From contig CALUTW010000003.1 in NCBI GenBank assembly GCA_944323805.1, forward strand, positions 84,594 through 148,593: a stretch of 64,000 bases of DNA, read 5' to 3'. A program made the translations under genes and the position numbers. Under the pieces are notes generated by a model. That model was not told the origin of the DNA. It made no database searches and saw nothing but the letters and a program-made list of their open reading frames with translations. Within the stretch, counting starts at the first letter, position 1; the number at the start of each line of letters is the position of its first letter. This DNA is from an uncultured Bacteroidales bacterium (GTDB taxonomy: Bacteria > Bacteroidota > Bacteroidia > Bacteroidales > UBA932). Positions 16,590 through 26,191 of the stretch are shown here, one piece after another.

Positions 16590-17335
16590 TGGGAGGGGAA
16601 GTCAATGTCATTGAGGTGCAGCACCTTGTCAAGCGCTTCGGGGAATTTACGGCTGTGGATGATATTTCATTCGAGGTCAGAAAAGGGGAGATCTTCGGTT
16701 TTCTCGGGGCCAACGGGGCAGGGAAGACCACGGCAATGAAGATGCTTACCGGCCTGAGTTTCCCGACATCGGGAGAGGGCCATGTCGCAGGATTTGACAT
16801 CTGGAAAGAGTCCGAGCAGATAAAGAAGCACATAGGATACATGAGCCAGAAATTCTCGCTTTACGGGGACCTGACCGTATCGGACAACATGGAGCTCTTT
16901 GCAGGGATATACGGTGTCCCTCGCCATGAGGCGGCACACCGCATCACGGAACTGCTCGACAGGCTTTCCCTGTCCAGGGAACGGAACGCCCTTGTGAAGG
17001 ACCTGCCTCAGGGGTGGAAGCAGAAGCTGGCTTTTTCCGTGTCGATAATACACAGTCCCGGGATTGTATTCCTGGATGAGCCTACAGGCGGTGTTGATCC
17101 TGCCGCCAGGCGTCAGTTCTGGGAGCTTATATATGAGGCGGTAGATGAGGGCATCACGGCTTTCGTGACGACCCACTATATGGATGAGGCCGAATACTGC
17201 AACCGGATTTCAATGATGGTGGACGGAAGGATAGATGCACTTGATAGTCCGGCCGCCCTTAAAACCCGGTATGGCGCATCCTCGATAGCCGAAGTGTTCG
17301 ATATTCTCGCAAGAGGAGCGAAAAGGGCGGAATGA
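16586..17335 (+). CDS. ABC exporter ATPase 2 (YbhF second-half type)
   Basis: The product has 249 residues. Walker A is GANGAGKTTAMK and Walker B is IVFLDEPTGGVD. The signature motif is not LSGGQ but reads DLPQGWKQKL, a divergence also found in the second half of YbhF-type proteins, so one of the two composite ATP sites may be degenerate. The start at 16586 (ATGATG) overlaps the end of ATPase 1. The first permease gene begins 10 bp after the stop. Confidence 0.92.
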   Translation: MMGGEVNVIEVQHLVKRFGEFTAVDDISFEVRKGEIFGFLGANGAGKTTAMKMLTGLSFPTSGEGHVAGFDIWKESEQIKKHIGYMSQKFSLYGDLTVSDNMELFAGIYGVPRHEAAHRITELLDRLSLSRERNALVKDLPQGWKQKLAFSVSIIHSPGIVFLDEPTGGVDPAARRQFWELIYEAVDEGITAFVTTHYMDEAEYCNRISMMVDGRIDALDSPAALKTRYGASSIAEVFDILARGAKRAE

Positions 17336-17345
17336 ACCTGAAAAG

Positions 17346-18500
17346 ATGAAAGAGTTTTTTGCATTTGTAAGGAAAGAGTTCCTGCATATCTTCAGGGACA
17401 GGAGGACCCTCCTGGTGCTGATAGGTCTGCCGGCGGTGCTGATTGTGCTGTTCGGCTTTGCCATCTCCACCGAGATACGCAATGTGAATATCGGCTACAT
17501 GTCTCCGGATGATGACGTCCATATCGACCGTCTGATGGACAAGATATGCAGAAGCGACTATTTTACATATTCGGGCAGATATCTGTCGGAGCGAGAGGCA
17601 GATGATGCCATGAGACGCGGTGAGGCGGATGTGGTCCTTATGTTCGGGGATGATTTCATGTCGCGCCTGTACAGCAGTGAAGGGGCTGAGGTATCGGTAG
17701 TCGCGGATGCCGTGAACCCGAATAATGCTTCGATGGAAGTGATGTATCTGACGGGTATAATTACTGATTATTTCAGGGAAGACATTATGATGGCGGCCTC
17801 TTTGCAGGCGATGCAGGACCAGTCACCGGTGTCGGCAGCCATCGCGCCTGCCGGCTCCCTGACCCCTAATCTGCGCATGCTCTACAATCCGCAGCTGAAG
17901 AGCTCGTATAATTTCGTGCCCGGTATAATGGGGCTGATCCTGATGCTGATATGCTCCCTTATGACATCGGTGTCGATTGTCAGGGAAAAGGAGACCGGCA
18001 GCATGGAGGTCCTGCTGGTGTCCCCGGTCAAGCCGATAAATATCATAGTGGCAAAGATGCTCCCGTATTTTGTCATCTCATGTGCGGTCCTCATCAATAT
18101 CCTCCTTCTTACGGTATTTGTGCTCAAGGTGCCGGTCGCCGGAAGCTTCTTCTGGATGATACTGGTATCGGTCATCTATATAATATTGTCCCTTGGCATA
18201 GGGATGCTCGTCTCTTCGCTTGTCAGGACACAGATTATAGCGACACTAATCTGCGGCATGATCTTCCTTGTCCCGGTAATGATGTTCAGCGGCATGCTGT
18301 ACCCTATTGAAAGCATGCCTGTGGCCCTGCAGTGGTTTGCCCAGACCATTCCCGCCAAATGGTTCATTGAAGCCATGAGAAAGATAATGATAGAAGGTGT
18401 CCCTGTGCAGTATGTCGCGAAAGAGATACTGGTAATGACCGGTATGGCTGTCGTGATTTTTGCTGCGGCAGTGGTCAAGTTCAATGATAAATTAGACTGA
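17346..18500 (+). CDS. ABC-2 type exporter permease 1
   Basis: The product has 384 residues. One N-terminal membrane helix (VLIGLPAVLIVLFGFAIST) is followed by a periplasmic domain of about 140 residues and then five C-terminal helices. The conserved ABC-2 stretch SIVREKETGSMEVLLVSPVK sits at the cytoplasmic loop after the second helix. This is the YbhS/YbhR topology. The substrate is unknown; such exporters carry drugs, dyes or envelope molecules. The second permease follows after 7 bp. Confidence 0.93.
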   Translation: MKEFFAFVRKEFLHIFRDRRTLLVLIGLPAVLIVLFGFAISTEIRNVNIGYMSPDDDVHIDRLMDKICRSDYFTYSGRYLSEREADDAMRRGEADVVLMFGDDFMSRLYSSEGAEVSVVADAVNPNNASMEVMYLTGIITDYFREDIMMAASLQAMQDQSPVSAAIAPAGSLTPNLRMLYNPQLKSSYNFVPGIMGLILMLICSLMTSVSIVREKETGSMEVLLVSPVKPINIIVAKMLPYFVISCAVLINILLLTVFVLKVPVAGSFFWMILVSVIYIILSLGIGMLVSSLVRTQIIATLICGMIFLVPVMMFSGMLYPIESMPVALQWFAQTIPAKWFIEAMRKIMIEGVPVQYVAKEILVMTGMAVVIFAAAVVKFNDKLD

Positions 18501-18507
18501 GACCGTC

Positions 18508-19614
18508 ATGTCTTCATTCGGATATCTGTTCATAAAGGAGTTCAAGCAGTTTGCTGCGAATCCGTTCATGCCCGTCGTACTGGTGCTGCTGCCGGTACTG
18601 CTTATGCTCGTGGTGCCGCTTGCCGCAAACATGGAGGTACGGGATGTGAGGCTTGCCGTAGTTGACAGGGACCGTTCCGCATTGTCGGGACAGCTTGTCG
18701 ACAGGATATCCTCTTCCGGCTATTTCGTGCTTGTGTCTGGCGGCGACTCCTATGAAGAAGCCATCGGGAAGCTCGGGCGCGGTCAGGCGGATATTGTATT
18801 TGAGATTCCCCGCGGACTTGAGCGGGCTGTAGGAAGGGGGGAGAATGCCGAAGTGTATATTGCGGCAAATGCAGTAAACAGCACCAAGGGTACGATTGGC
18901 GGCGGCTATCTTTCCTCGATTGTCATGGAATTTTCTTCGGAGATCGTTTCTGCCGGACATCGGTCCGCAATCTCTCCGCTGGATATCGTGCCGCAGTTCC
19001 GCTATAATCCGGGCCTGGAATACAAGCTGTTCATGGTGCCGGCCCTCATGATTGTAGTGATTGTGCTCGTCGGTGGCTTTTTCCCTACGCTCAGCATTGT
19101 TTCCGAGAAGGAGAGCGGTACAATCGAGCAGATAAATGTGTCCCCTGTCAGGAAGCGCGATTTCATCCTGTCAAAGGTCGTTTTCTACGGTCTTCTCGGT
19201 ATATTTGCATTTACATTGGCGATATTGATAGCGCATTTTGTCTACGGACTTGCCGCCCATGGAGGTATGCCTGAAATCTATGTCAGCGCAATGATTTTCC
19301 TGGTATTCATGGGAGGATTCGGGCTGATCATATCCAACTATTCGGAGACAATGCTGCAGGCGGTGTTCCTGATGCTGTTCTTTGTATTGATTTTCATGCT
19401 CATGAGCGGTATCTTCACTCCGGTTAGCTCCATGGAGACATGGTCGCAGTATGTCACGTACATGCTTCCTACAAGATATTTCGTGAATATCCTCAGGGCT
19501 GTATGCCTCAAAGGAAGTCATTTTACGGACCTGGCATTCGATTTCGTGATGCTGTCGGTATTTGCCGTCGTCATAAATATCATAGCCATTGTCACTTACA
19601 GAAAACAGAATTAA
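18508..19614 (+). CDS. ABC-2 type exporter permease 2
   Basis: The product has 368 residues with the same topology as permease 1: an N-terminal helix (VVLVLLPVLLMLVVPLAAN), a large periplasmic domain, then five helices with the loop SIVSEKESGTIEQINVSPVR. The pair should form a heterodimeric channel with ATPases 1 and 2. The rmuC gene starts 5 bp after the stop codon and is probably on the same transcript. Confidence 0.93.
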   Translation: MSSFGYLFIKEFKQFAANPFMPVVLVLLPVLLMLVVPLAANMEVRDVRLAVVDRDRSALSGQLVDRISSSGYFVLVSGGDSYEEAIGKLGRGQADIVFEIPRGLERAVGRGENAEVYIAANAVNSTKGTIGGGYLSSIVMEFSSEIVSAGHRSAISPLDIVPQFRYNPGLEYKLFMVPALMIVVIVLVGGFFPTLSIVSEKESGTIEQINVSPVRKRDFILSKVVFYGLLGIFAFTLAILIAHFVYGLAAHGGMPEIYVSAMIFLVFMGGFGLIISNYSETMLQAVFLMLFFVLIFMLMSGIFTPVSSMETWSQYVTYMLPTRYFVNILRAVCLKGSHFTDLAFDFVMLSVFAVVINIIAIVTYRKQN

Positions 19615-19619
19615 ATGAT

Positions 19620-20978
19620 ATGGAAACGGTTGTAATTTCAATAGTCTGTGCTCTTCTCGGCGGAGCAATAGGTTTTTTCCTGGCAAGGGGCGGCCGTCAT
19701 GCGCTGCTGACAAGGATTGAAGTGCTGCAGTCCAGGCTCGAGGATGCCGTAAGACAGGCCGGTGAGGCAAGGGCCGAGGCCGAGAGGCATTGCAGCATGC
19801 TGCTTGCCGAAAAGGAGAAGGCATGCAATGAGGCTATGCAGTCCCAGGAGAAAAGGCACGGTGAAGCGATGGCTGCCCTGCAGGCAAGGTTCGACGAGAC
19901 AATGCAGAAGGTTACTGCACAGGTCCGCTCCGCTACAGACGATATGCTGAAACAGAGGCAGAAAGAGTTTGCCGAGTCAAGCAATGCCAATCTCGGGCAG
20001 ATTGTCAATCCTCTGAAAGAGACTATCGACAAGATGAAGAAGGCAATGGATGACAGTACCTTGAAACAGACTGCCATGAGCAGCGAGATGAAGGTTACCG
20101 TCGAGAATATGATGAGGCAGAGCGAGGCGGCCAGGAAAAGCGCTGACGAGCTGGCACGGGTGTTCAAGCATGGGACAAAAGTCCAGGGGGACTGGGGGGA
20201 GACCGTCCTGTCCGAGCTTCTTGAATCCCAGGGGCTGACACCGGGAATACATTATGATATCCAGCCTGTTATCCGTGATGCATCGGGCAATGTGGTAAAG
20301 TCGGATGCAGGCAATATGATGCGTCCGGACATCATCCTGCATCTGGACACGAGGCGTGAAGTGGTAATCGACTCCAAGGTGTCGCTGACCGCATTCATGG
20401 ATTATGTGAATGCCGGGAATGATGATGACAGGCAACGCTTCCTTAAAGCGCATATCGACAGCATACGGAAACATGTCAAGGAGTTGTCGGCGAAGGACTA
20501 TTCGTCCTATATCAGGCCTCCGAAGGTCAGGATGGACTATGTGATCATGTTCATACCTCATTCAGGCGCATTGTGGGCTGCGATGAATGTGCAGCCGGAC
20601 CTCTGGAGGAAGGCAATGGAGCAGAATGTCTTCATAGCGGACGAGCAGACGCTGTTTGCAGCCCTGCGCATAATAAATCTTACATGGACCCAGATTGCCC
20701 AGGCCCAGAACCACGAAAAGGTGTATGATCTGGCCAACGAGATGCTTGACAGGGTCGGACAGTTCATGAAGAAGTATCAGGCCATCGGGAAATCCCTCGA
20801 TGCCGCCGTCAAGTCATATGAAGAGGCGGGTAGGAAACTTTCCCCGTCCGGGCAGAGCATACTGCAGACATGTGCCAAACTTGAAAAGCTCGGGGCAAGA
20901 CAGAGCGACAGGAATCCTCTCCCTCAGCTTGATGAAGCCGCTGATATTGAAAGCGGAGAGCCCGCTGCCGGACTCTGA
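19620..20978 (+). CDS. rmuC: DNA recombination protein RmuC
   Basis: The product has 452 residues from the ATG at 19620; the frame is open far upstream inside the permease gene but those residues are out-of-frame noise. There is one N-terminal membrane helix (VVISIVCALLGGAIGFFLA), a long coiled coil (about residues 30-180), then the conserved nuclease-like RmuC core: VQGDWGETVLSELLESQGL, RPDIILHLDTRREVVIDSKV and DYVIMFIPHSGALWAA. RmuC limits inversions at short repeats in E. coli. It sits last in the exporter operon, a link that has no known functional meaning. Confidence 0.95.
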   Translation: METVVISIVCALLGGAIGFFLARGGRHALLTRIEVLQSRLEDAVRQAGEARAEAERHCSMLLAEKEKACNEAMQSQEKRHGEAMAALQARFDETMQKVTAQVRSATDDMLKQRQKEFAESSNANLGQIVNPLKETIDKMKKAMDDSTLKQTAMSSEMKVTVENMMRQSEAARKSADELARVFKHGTKVQGDWGETVLSELLESQGLTPGIHYDIQPVIRDASGNVVKSDAGNMMRPDIILHLDTRREVVIDSKVSLTAFMDYVNAGNDDDRQRFLKAHIDSIRKHVKELSAKDYSSYIRPPKVRMDYVIMFIPHSGALWAAMNVQPDLWRKAMEQNVFIADEQTLFAALRIINLTWTQIAQAQNHEKVYDLANEMLDRVGQFMKKYQAIGKSLDAAVKSYEEAGRKLSPSGQSILQTCAKLEKLGARQSDRNPLPQLDEAADIESGEPAAGL

Positions 20979-20997
20979 TCCGCCTGCCGGTATCCTG

Positions 20998-22389
20998 CTA
21001 TAGCTTTCCCTGTTTCAGCTTTTCCACAAAGGCGTCTATGCGGTGGAGCTCCTTAGGTATGTCTATTCCCTGAGGACAATGAGGGGAGCACTGGTTGCAT
21101 CCTATGCAATGGCTGGCCTGCCGCAGGCGCGGAACACTCCTGTCATAGCCGACAAGGAATGCCCTGCGGGCTTTCCTGTAGTTCTCGCTCTGGGAAGATG
21201 CCGGTATATTGCCTTCATTCAGGCATCTGTTGTAGTGCAGGAGTACGCCCGGGATGTCAATCCCATACGGACATGGCATGCAATACTTGCAGTCATTGCA
21301 AGGTATGGAGTCGAACTGCATCATGAGCGAGGCTACATCCTGGAGGAAATTGAATTCCGTCTCCGTGAGCGCATCGAGCGGGGAGTATGTGCGTACATTC
21401 TCCTGCAGATGCTCCATCCTTGTCATCCCGCTCAGCACGGTAAGTACGCCCGGAAAGCTTCCGGCAAACCGGAATGCCCATGATGCCACGCTGTTCTCCG
21501 GCTCACGTTCCTTGAGCATCGTGAAGATGTTGTCCGGTACATTGGCAAGTCTTCCGCCCAGGAGCGGTTCCATTATTATGGCCGGAATATTCCTTTTTGC
21601 CAGCTCTCCGTAGAGATATTCTGCATTCGTGTTGCGTGGATTTATTGCCTTGGAGAACCTCCAGTCGAGGTAGTTCAGCTGTATCTGTACAAAATCCCAC
21701 CTGTAGTGGTCGTGCCTTGACAGCAGCCAGTCGAAGACCTTTACGTCCCCGTGATATGAGAATCCGAGATTCCTGATGCGTCCTGCATCGCGTTCCTCCA
21801 GAAGGAATTCAAGGATCCCGTTGTCAAGGTACCTGTCATGGAGAGCCTGCATGCCTCCCTGGCCTACGGCATGAAGCAGCAGGTAATCGATATAGTCCAC
21901 CTGAAGTTCCTTCATGGAGTTCCGGTACATCTCTATTGATGCTTCACGGCTCCATGTCCCCGGATTGAAATTGGAAAGTTTAGTGGCAACATAGAAGCTT
22001 TCCCGTGGATGGCGTTTCAGGGCGATGCCGGTAGCCCGTTCGGACAGGCCCTGGCAGTAGGCAGGGGATGTGTCGAAATAGTTTACCCCATGGGCAATAG
22101 CATAGTCCACCATCCTGTTGACCGTCTCCTGGTCTATTTCATCATTGCCTTCCTGTCCTGAGGGGAGATTCGGAAGTCTCATCATCCCGAATCCGAGCAG
22201 TGATACCCTGTCTCCGGTGGTAGGGCTGGTCCTGAAGGTCATCTGGCCCGCAGGGTCGGCTTCCGTTTCAGCGGATGATGCCCCCGAGCCGTTGCCGCAT
22301 GCTGTCAGCCCCGCAGCTGCAAGGCCTGCAGCACCGGCTGTCTTCAGGAAGTCTCTCCTCGATATATCCTTGTGTTTCATATCATTCAT
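20998..22389 (-). CDS. Tat-type aldo/keto reductase with two [4Fe-4S] sites
   Basis: The product has 463 residues (or 460 from the second ATG). The N-terminus has a twin-arginine signal, SRRDFLKTAGAAGLAAAGL, with a cysteine (TACGNG) that may carry lipid. The AKR barrel spans about residues 55-330 with LLGFGMMRLP, the tyrosine motif YFDTSPAYCQG and the lysine in VATKLSNF. The C-terminus holds ferredoxin clusters CNDCKYCMPCPYGIDIP and CIGCNQCSPHCPQGIDIP. Such proteins are common in anaerobes; the substrate is not known. The gene is 14 bp behind a polyferredoxin gene, which may pass electrons to it. Confidence 0.88.
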   Translation of the reverse strand: MNDMKHKDISRRDFLKTAGAAGLAAAGLTACGNGSGASSAETEADPAGQMTFRTSPTTGDRVSLLGFGMMRLPNLPSGQEGNDEIDQETVNRMVDYAIAHGVNYFDTSPAYCQGLSERATGIALKRHPRESFYVATKLSNFNPGTWSREASIEMYRNSMKELQVDYIDYLLLHAVGQGGMQALHDRYLDNGILEFLLEERDAGRIRNLGFSYHGDVKVFDWLLSRHDHYRWDFVQIQLNYLDWRFSKAINPRNTNAEYLYGELAKRNIPAIIMEPLLGGRLANVPDNIFTMLKEREPENSVASWAFRFAGSFPGVLTVLSGMTRMEHLQENVRTYSPLDALTETEFNFLQDVASLMMQFDSIPCNDCKYCMPCPYGIDIPGVLLHYNRCLNEGNIPASSQSENYRKARRAFLVGYDRSVPRLRQASHCIGCNQCSPHCPQGIDIPKELHRIDAFVEKLKQGKL

Positions 22390-22403
22390 CTTATAATGTG
22401 GTT

Positions 22404-23939
22404 TCAGATTTCCCTGTGTGTCTGATGACCTTCAACATAGATTGCGCTGAATGGCCGTGCAGGGCACAGGTTCTCGCAGGCACCGCACCCGATGCATCTT
22501 TCAGTGTTGATGGCCGGGATTCTCAGAGATTCCGGGTTTCCAGGGTCGGAACGCACCATCCGGATTGCACCGGCAGGACAGTGGCGTGCGCAGTTCCCGC
22601 ATTCCTGACCGTCGGTCAAAGGTATGCAGTTGGCGCTTACCCATACCGCGTGCCCGATCTGTATGGAGGATTTCTCCTCTATGCTTATGGGATGTATTGC
22701 CCCGGCAGGGCATACTTCCGAGCATATTGTGCATTCAGGACGGCAGTAACCCCTCTCGTATGACATTTCTGGCTGCATGAATGTATCAAGGGCCGAGGAC
22801 GGCCTGAGCACCTGGTTAGGACATGCCGATACGCAGAGCTGGCATGCAGTGCAATGCCTGTAGAAATTATCCAGGCTCAGGGATCCGGCAGGGACTATCT
22901 TTGTCATTCTTGCGGGTATCTTCTTTTCTTCGATGGCGGCGAGTCCTCCATCCACCTTCTTTTCCTGCGCCTTGAGAGCGGATGCCCCTGCTGCCATTGC
23001 AGCAACCGAAAGGAACCCTCTTCTGGACATTCCTGAATCCTGGCTATTCCCGCCTGTTCCGGCAGCATCGGCAGTACTTTCCGTCATGTGCGTCACGTCA
23101 TTTTGCGGCTTATTGTATCTGAAGGCATATCTGATTGCCCCGTGTCTGCAGGTGTCGAGGCAGTCGAAGCATGCGACGCACCTGCTGTTGTCCACTCTGT
23201 GCCCCTGGATATCTATGCATGATGACTTGCAATGCCTTGCGCAGAGCCCGCAGTCCCTGCATTTTGCTGCATCCACAGTGATGCGGAAAAGGGAGAATCC
23301 GGAGATGAATCCCAGCACCGTACCTACAGGGCATACCGTATTGCAGTATGTCCGGCCGTGCCTCCAGGCAAGTACGGCAATTATGGCGAAAGTGAGTGCG
23401 GCAATGATGAATGTAGGGATGCTCCTGATCCATACCTCCGTACTGTAGAATGCATAGCTGTCCGCGCGTTCGGCCAGCCAGGCCAGCAGATTGTTCCCCC
23501 ATTGCCACAATGGTGCGAAGAGGTTGGAGGCCATGCGGCCATAGGCGCTGTATGGCTCAAGCAGTGCCACAATGGAGCCGGCCCCTGCCGCGATTGCCGC
23601 TATGAACAGGACCAGCATCCCGTAGCGGAGAATCTTCCGTGCCGGAGACCATGTGAATCTCATTGCCGCCTTTCTGTTCCGGCGGCCGCTTATCCATGAT
23701 ATGATATCCTGGAATATCCCGAGGGGGCATATCACAGAGCAATATACTCTTCCGAAAACGAAGGTCAGGGCTACAAGTATCAGAACGATACCGAGATGGG
23801 CTGCCATGATTGCGGGGAAGAACTGTATCCTTGCCACCCAGCCGAGCCAGGCATGTACCGTACCTGTAAAATCGAGGAAAAGCAGGGTAACGGCTGCAAA
23901 GAAGACTATGGCAAAAGTCCGTCTTATCTTTTTCAACAT
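22404..23939 (-). CDS. membrane polyferredoxin, NapH-like and NapG-like parts fused
   Basis: The product has 511 residues from the ATG at 23939. Residues 1-220 form about five membrane helices with two CxxxCP loops (VYCSVICPLG and TYCNTVCPVG), as in NapH/CcoG-type quinol-linked proteins. Then come two [4Fe-4S] motifs (CRDCGLCARHC and CVACFDCLDTC). Near residue 305 an internal MSRRGFLSVAAMAAGAS stretch resembles a Tat signal, and the rest is a NapG-like ferredoxin with four more cysteine clusters (CTACQLCVSAC, CTICSEVC, CGNCARHC, CIGCGACENLC). It probably moves electrons from menaquinol to periplasmic Fe-S partners such as the neighbouring reductase (inference). Confidence 0.85.
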   Translation of the reverse strand: MLKKIRRTFAIVFFAAVTLLFLDFTGTVHAWLGWVARIQFFPAIMAAHLGIVLILVALTFVFGRVYCSVICPLGIFQDIISWISGRRNRKAAMRFTWSPARKILRYGMLVLFIAAIAAGAGSIVALLEPYSAYGRMASNLFAPLWQWGNNLLAWLAERADSYAFYSTEVWIRSIPTFIIAALTFAIIAVLAWRHGRTYCNTVCPVGTVLGFISGFSLFRITVDAAKCRDCGLCARHCKSSCIDIQGHRVDNSRCVACFDCLDTCRHGAIRYAFRYNKPQNDVTHMTESTADAAGTGGNSQDSGMSRRGFLSVAAMAAGASALKAQEKKVDGGLAAIEEKKIPARMTKIVPAGSLSLDNFYRHCTACQLCVSACPNQVLRPSSALDTFMQPEMSYERGYCRPECTICSEVCPAGAIHPISIEEKSSIQIGHAVWVSANCIPLTDGQECGNCARHCPAGAIRMVRSDPGNPESLRIPAINTERCIGCGACENLCPARPFSAIYVEGHQTHREI

Positions 23940-23962
23940 CGTATATCTGTTTAAATTCCGGT

Positions 23963-24862
23963 TCAATGTGCGTTCCTGTATGTGTTCGGAGTACAGCCTA
24001 CATGCTTCTTGAACACCCGGCACAGGTGCTGCGGATACTGGAATCCCAAGGCGTAGGCGATTTCACTGACAGTATCATCAGAGCCGAGGATACGTTCCTT
24101 GGCAAGGTCTATTATCTTGGCCTGTATGTGTTCCTGGGGTGTCATTCCGGTCTCTTTCTTGACCATGTCCCCGAAATAGTTCGGGGAAAGGCACAGCTTG
24201 TCGGCAAAATACCTGACTGTGGGCAGTCCGCTATCTTCCGCATGGCCTCCGTCGAAGTATTCGTCCAGAAGTGTCTCGAAACGGGTAATCGCGTCCCTGT
24301 TTACATTTTCACGTGTGATGAACTGCCTGTCGTAGAATCTCATGCAATATTCGAGAAACAGTCCGATGTGCATGGATATGAGTCCCTTGCTGTGCTTGTC
24401 GATGGCGTGTCCGAGCTCGGTCCGGATGATTCCCAGACAGTCGAGGAGCATCTTCTTTTCCCCTTCCGAGACATGGAGGGCTTCGTTTGACTGGTATGAG
24501 AAGAAGCTGTACCTGCGGATATCGCGTCCTAAAGGAGTCCCCTTGATCAGGTCTGGATGGAAGAGCAGTCCATAGACATCGGTCCGGGGCCCGCCTTCAG
24601 TCATTGTGATTTCAGCCACCTGTCCCGGGGCAAAGCTTACAATTGTACCTTCCTGATAGTCGTATTTCTGTCTTCCATACCTGATTTCGCATCCTTTTAC
24701 CATTTTCAGGTACACTGCATATAACCCGTAACGTATATGCATGGTTTGAGGAGCTCTGGTGGCCTCATTCAGATTTACTGCGCTTACAAGGGGATGCAGC
24801 GTCTCAAGGCCGAACATATCATTGTATTTCGCGACGCTGTCCAGTTCGAAGATTCCGTCCAT
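23963..24862 (-). CDS. AraC-family transcriptional regulator of the redox module
   Basis: The product has 299 residues. The N-terminal 180 residues form a cupin-like sensor (GCEIRYGRQKYDYQEGTIVSF). The C-terminus has the double helix-turn-helix of AraC proteins: FADKLCLSPNYFGDMVKKET and EIAYALGFQYPQHLCRVFKK, ending GCTPNTYR. It lies 23 bp ahead of the polyferredoxin gene on the same strand, so it likely heads the operon with that gene and the aldo/keto reductase and may control it. Confidence 0.9.
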   Translation of the reverse strand: MDGIFELDSVAKYNDMFGLETLHPLVSAVNLNEATRAPQTMHIRYGLYAVYLKMVKGCEIRYGRQKYDYQEGTIVSFAPGQVAEITMTEGGPRTDVYGLLFHPDLIKGTPLGRDIRRYSFFSYQSNEALHVSEGEKKMLLDCLGIIRTELGHAIDKHSKGLISMHIGLFLEYCMRFYDRQFITRENVNRDAITRFETLLDEYFDGGHAEDSGLPTVRYFADKLCLSPNYFGDMVKKETGMTPQEHIQAKIIDLAKERILGSDDTVSEIAYALGFQYPQHLCRVFKKHVGCTPNTYRNAH

Positions 24863-24917
24863 CTCTTGCGGTGTTTATCAGTTTGCAACTGTCTCCGGCA
24901 GCAAATGCCGGCAGATA

Positions 24918-24925
24918 CAAAGATA
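24918..24925 (-). promoter_or_regulatory. -7 box for the AraC-polyferredoxin-reductase operon
   Basis: The minus strand reads TATCTTTG, a match to TAnnTTTG, 56-63 bases ahead of the start codon at 24862. It lies in the 80-base gap after the drug-exporter gene. Confidence 0.6.
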
Positions 24926-24942
24926 GGGATTTTTTCAAATCC

Positions 24943-26157
24943 CTACTTACCATTTTTACAGAGATAATGACCTGTGTTACATGTTGTCTGATAATACGTG
25001 GCGGCAGCCCTTGAGCACAGGCATGAAAGTGCGGGGAAAATGAGGAAAAGTATTCCGGCGGATGTCATCATGTCCCCTATTCCGGTCAATGGAGGTACTA
25101 TGCCTCCGAATGCATATCCGGCTGTGCCGAGCAATGCCGAGGCGACACCTGCGTTATCCTGTTCGCTTTCCATGGCAAGTGTATTTGATGCGGTAAATGA
25201 CATTCCCGTCATGGCGAGCAGGAAGAACAGCAGGATCTCGTATACCCAGAACCCGCATCCCGATACCAGGGCGATGCACAGCAGGATTCCCGCCAGCAGC
25301 ATCCCGTCGTTTGCGATACGCAGGGCCCTTTCCATCGAGCCGAGCCTTGCAGCCAGTGCGGATGTGACAGCCATGGCAATGGCATTTGCCCCGAATACGA
25401 GGCTGAACAGCATCTGCGATATGCCGTAATGTTCCTGCATTATGAAAGGCGCAGAGGCTACGTTGATGAATACTATCGACATGGTAAGCCCGTACTGGAG
25501 GATGTACAGCATGAATCTGCGGTTGCGTATTACATCACGGAACCCTCCGAGCAGCGCCTCGCGGCTGTTTTTCTTCATCTTCGACCCTGAAAGCGGCTCA
25601 TGCATGCGGATGCTTCCCGCCAGCAGCCCCGCACCGAGAATCAGCAGGCACCAGAATATGCCTTTCCATCCGGCCACAGCGGCAGCTACTCCTCCGGCAA
25701 CCGGCGCCGCAACCGTGGCTATGCCGTTGATTGCGCCTATCATCCCGAGCATTGCTGCGAGCTCCGATGCCGAGTACTTGTCGGTGGCTATCGACCTTGA
25801 CAGGACGACCCCTCCGGACCCGGCAAAGCCCTGGACCAGCCTCATGGCCACAAACTGGCTTATGTTGCCGGCATATATGCATCCGATTGTGGATACGAGG
25901 AAGAGTGACATTGCTATGATAAGGGGCTTCCTCCTTCCGAAACGGTCGCTCAGCGGACCGAAGAACAGCTGCCCTACCGCCAGTCCTGCCATGCTTGTCG
26001 TAAGACCGAGCTGGACCATTGATGAAGATGTGCCGAAATACCCGGTCATCTCCGGGAGTGTCGGCAGGTACATGTCCATCACAAACGGGCCGAAGGCACT
26101 GAGTGTCCCCAGAAATATGAGCATGAAAAGCCTTGAATTGCGTCTTCTGAGTTTCAT
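24943..26157 (-). CDS. Bcr/CflA-type MFS multidrug exporter
   Basis: The product has 404 residues from the ATG at 26157, with 12 hydrophobic segments. The Bcr/CflA opening is clear: [23 protein letters not shown], with the acidic residue in the first helix, and the MFS loop 2-3 motif [14 protein letters not shown]. The second half contains [20 protein letters not shown], as in Bcr. The family exports bicyclomycin, chloramphenicol and similar compounds by proton exchange. A longer frame from 26235 would begin ahead of the promoter and is rejected. Confidence 0.92.
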   Translation of the reverse strand: MKLRRRNSRLFMLIFLGTLSAFGPFVMDMYLPTLPEMTGYFGTSSSMVQLGLTTSMAGLAVGQLFFGPLSDRFGRRKPLIIAMSLFLVSTIGCIYAGNISQFVAMRLVQGFAGSGGVVLSRSIATDKYSASELAAMLGMIGAINGIATVAAPVAGGVAAAVAGWKGIFWCLLILGAGLLAGSIRMHEPLSGSKMKKNSREALLGGFRDVIRNRRFMLYILQYGLTMSIVFINVASAPFIMQEHYGISQMLFSLVFGANAIAMAVTSALAARLGSMERALRIANDGMLLAGILLCIALVSGCGFWVYEILLFFLLAMTGMSFTASNTLAMESEQDNAGVASALLGTAGYAFGGIVPPLTGIGDMMTSAGILFLIFPALSCLCSRAAATYYQTTCNTGHYLCKNGK

Positions 26158-26191
26158 TCCTGTCTTTCTCCGTCTTCGTTTTTTGCGGGCG

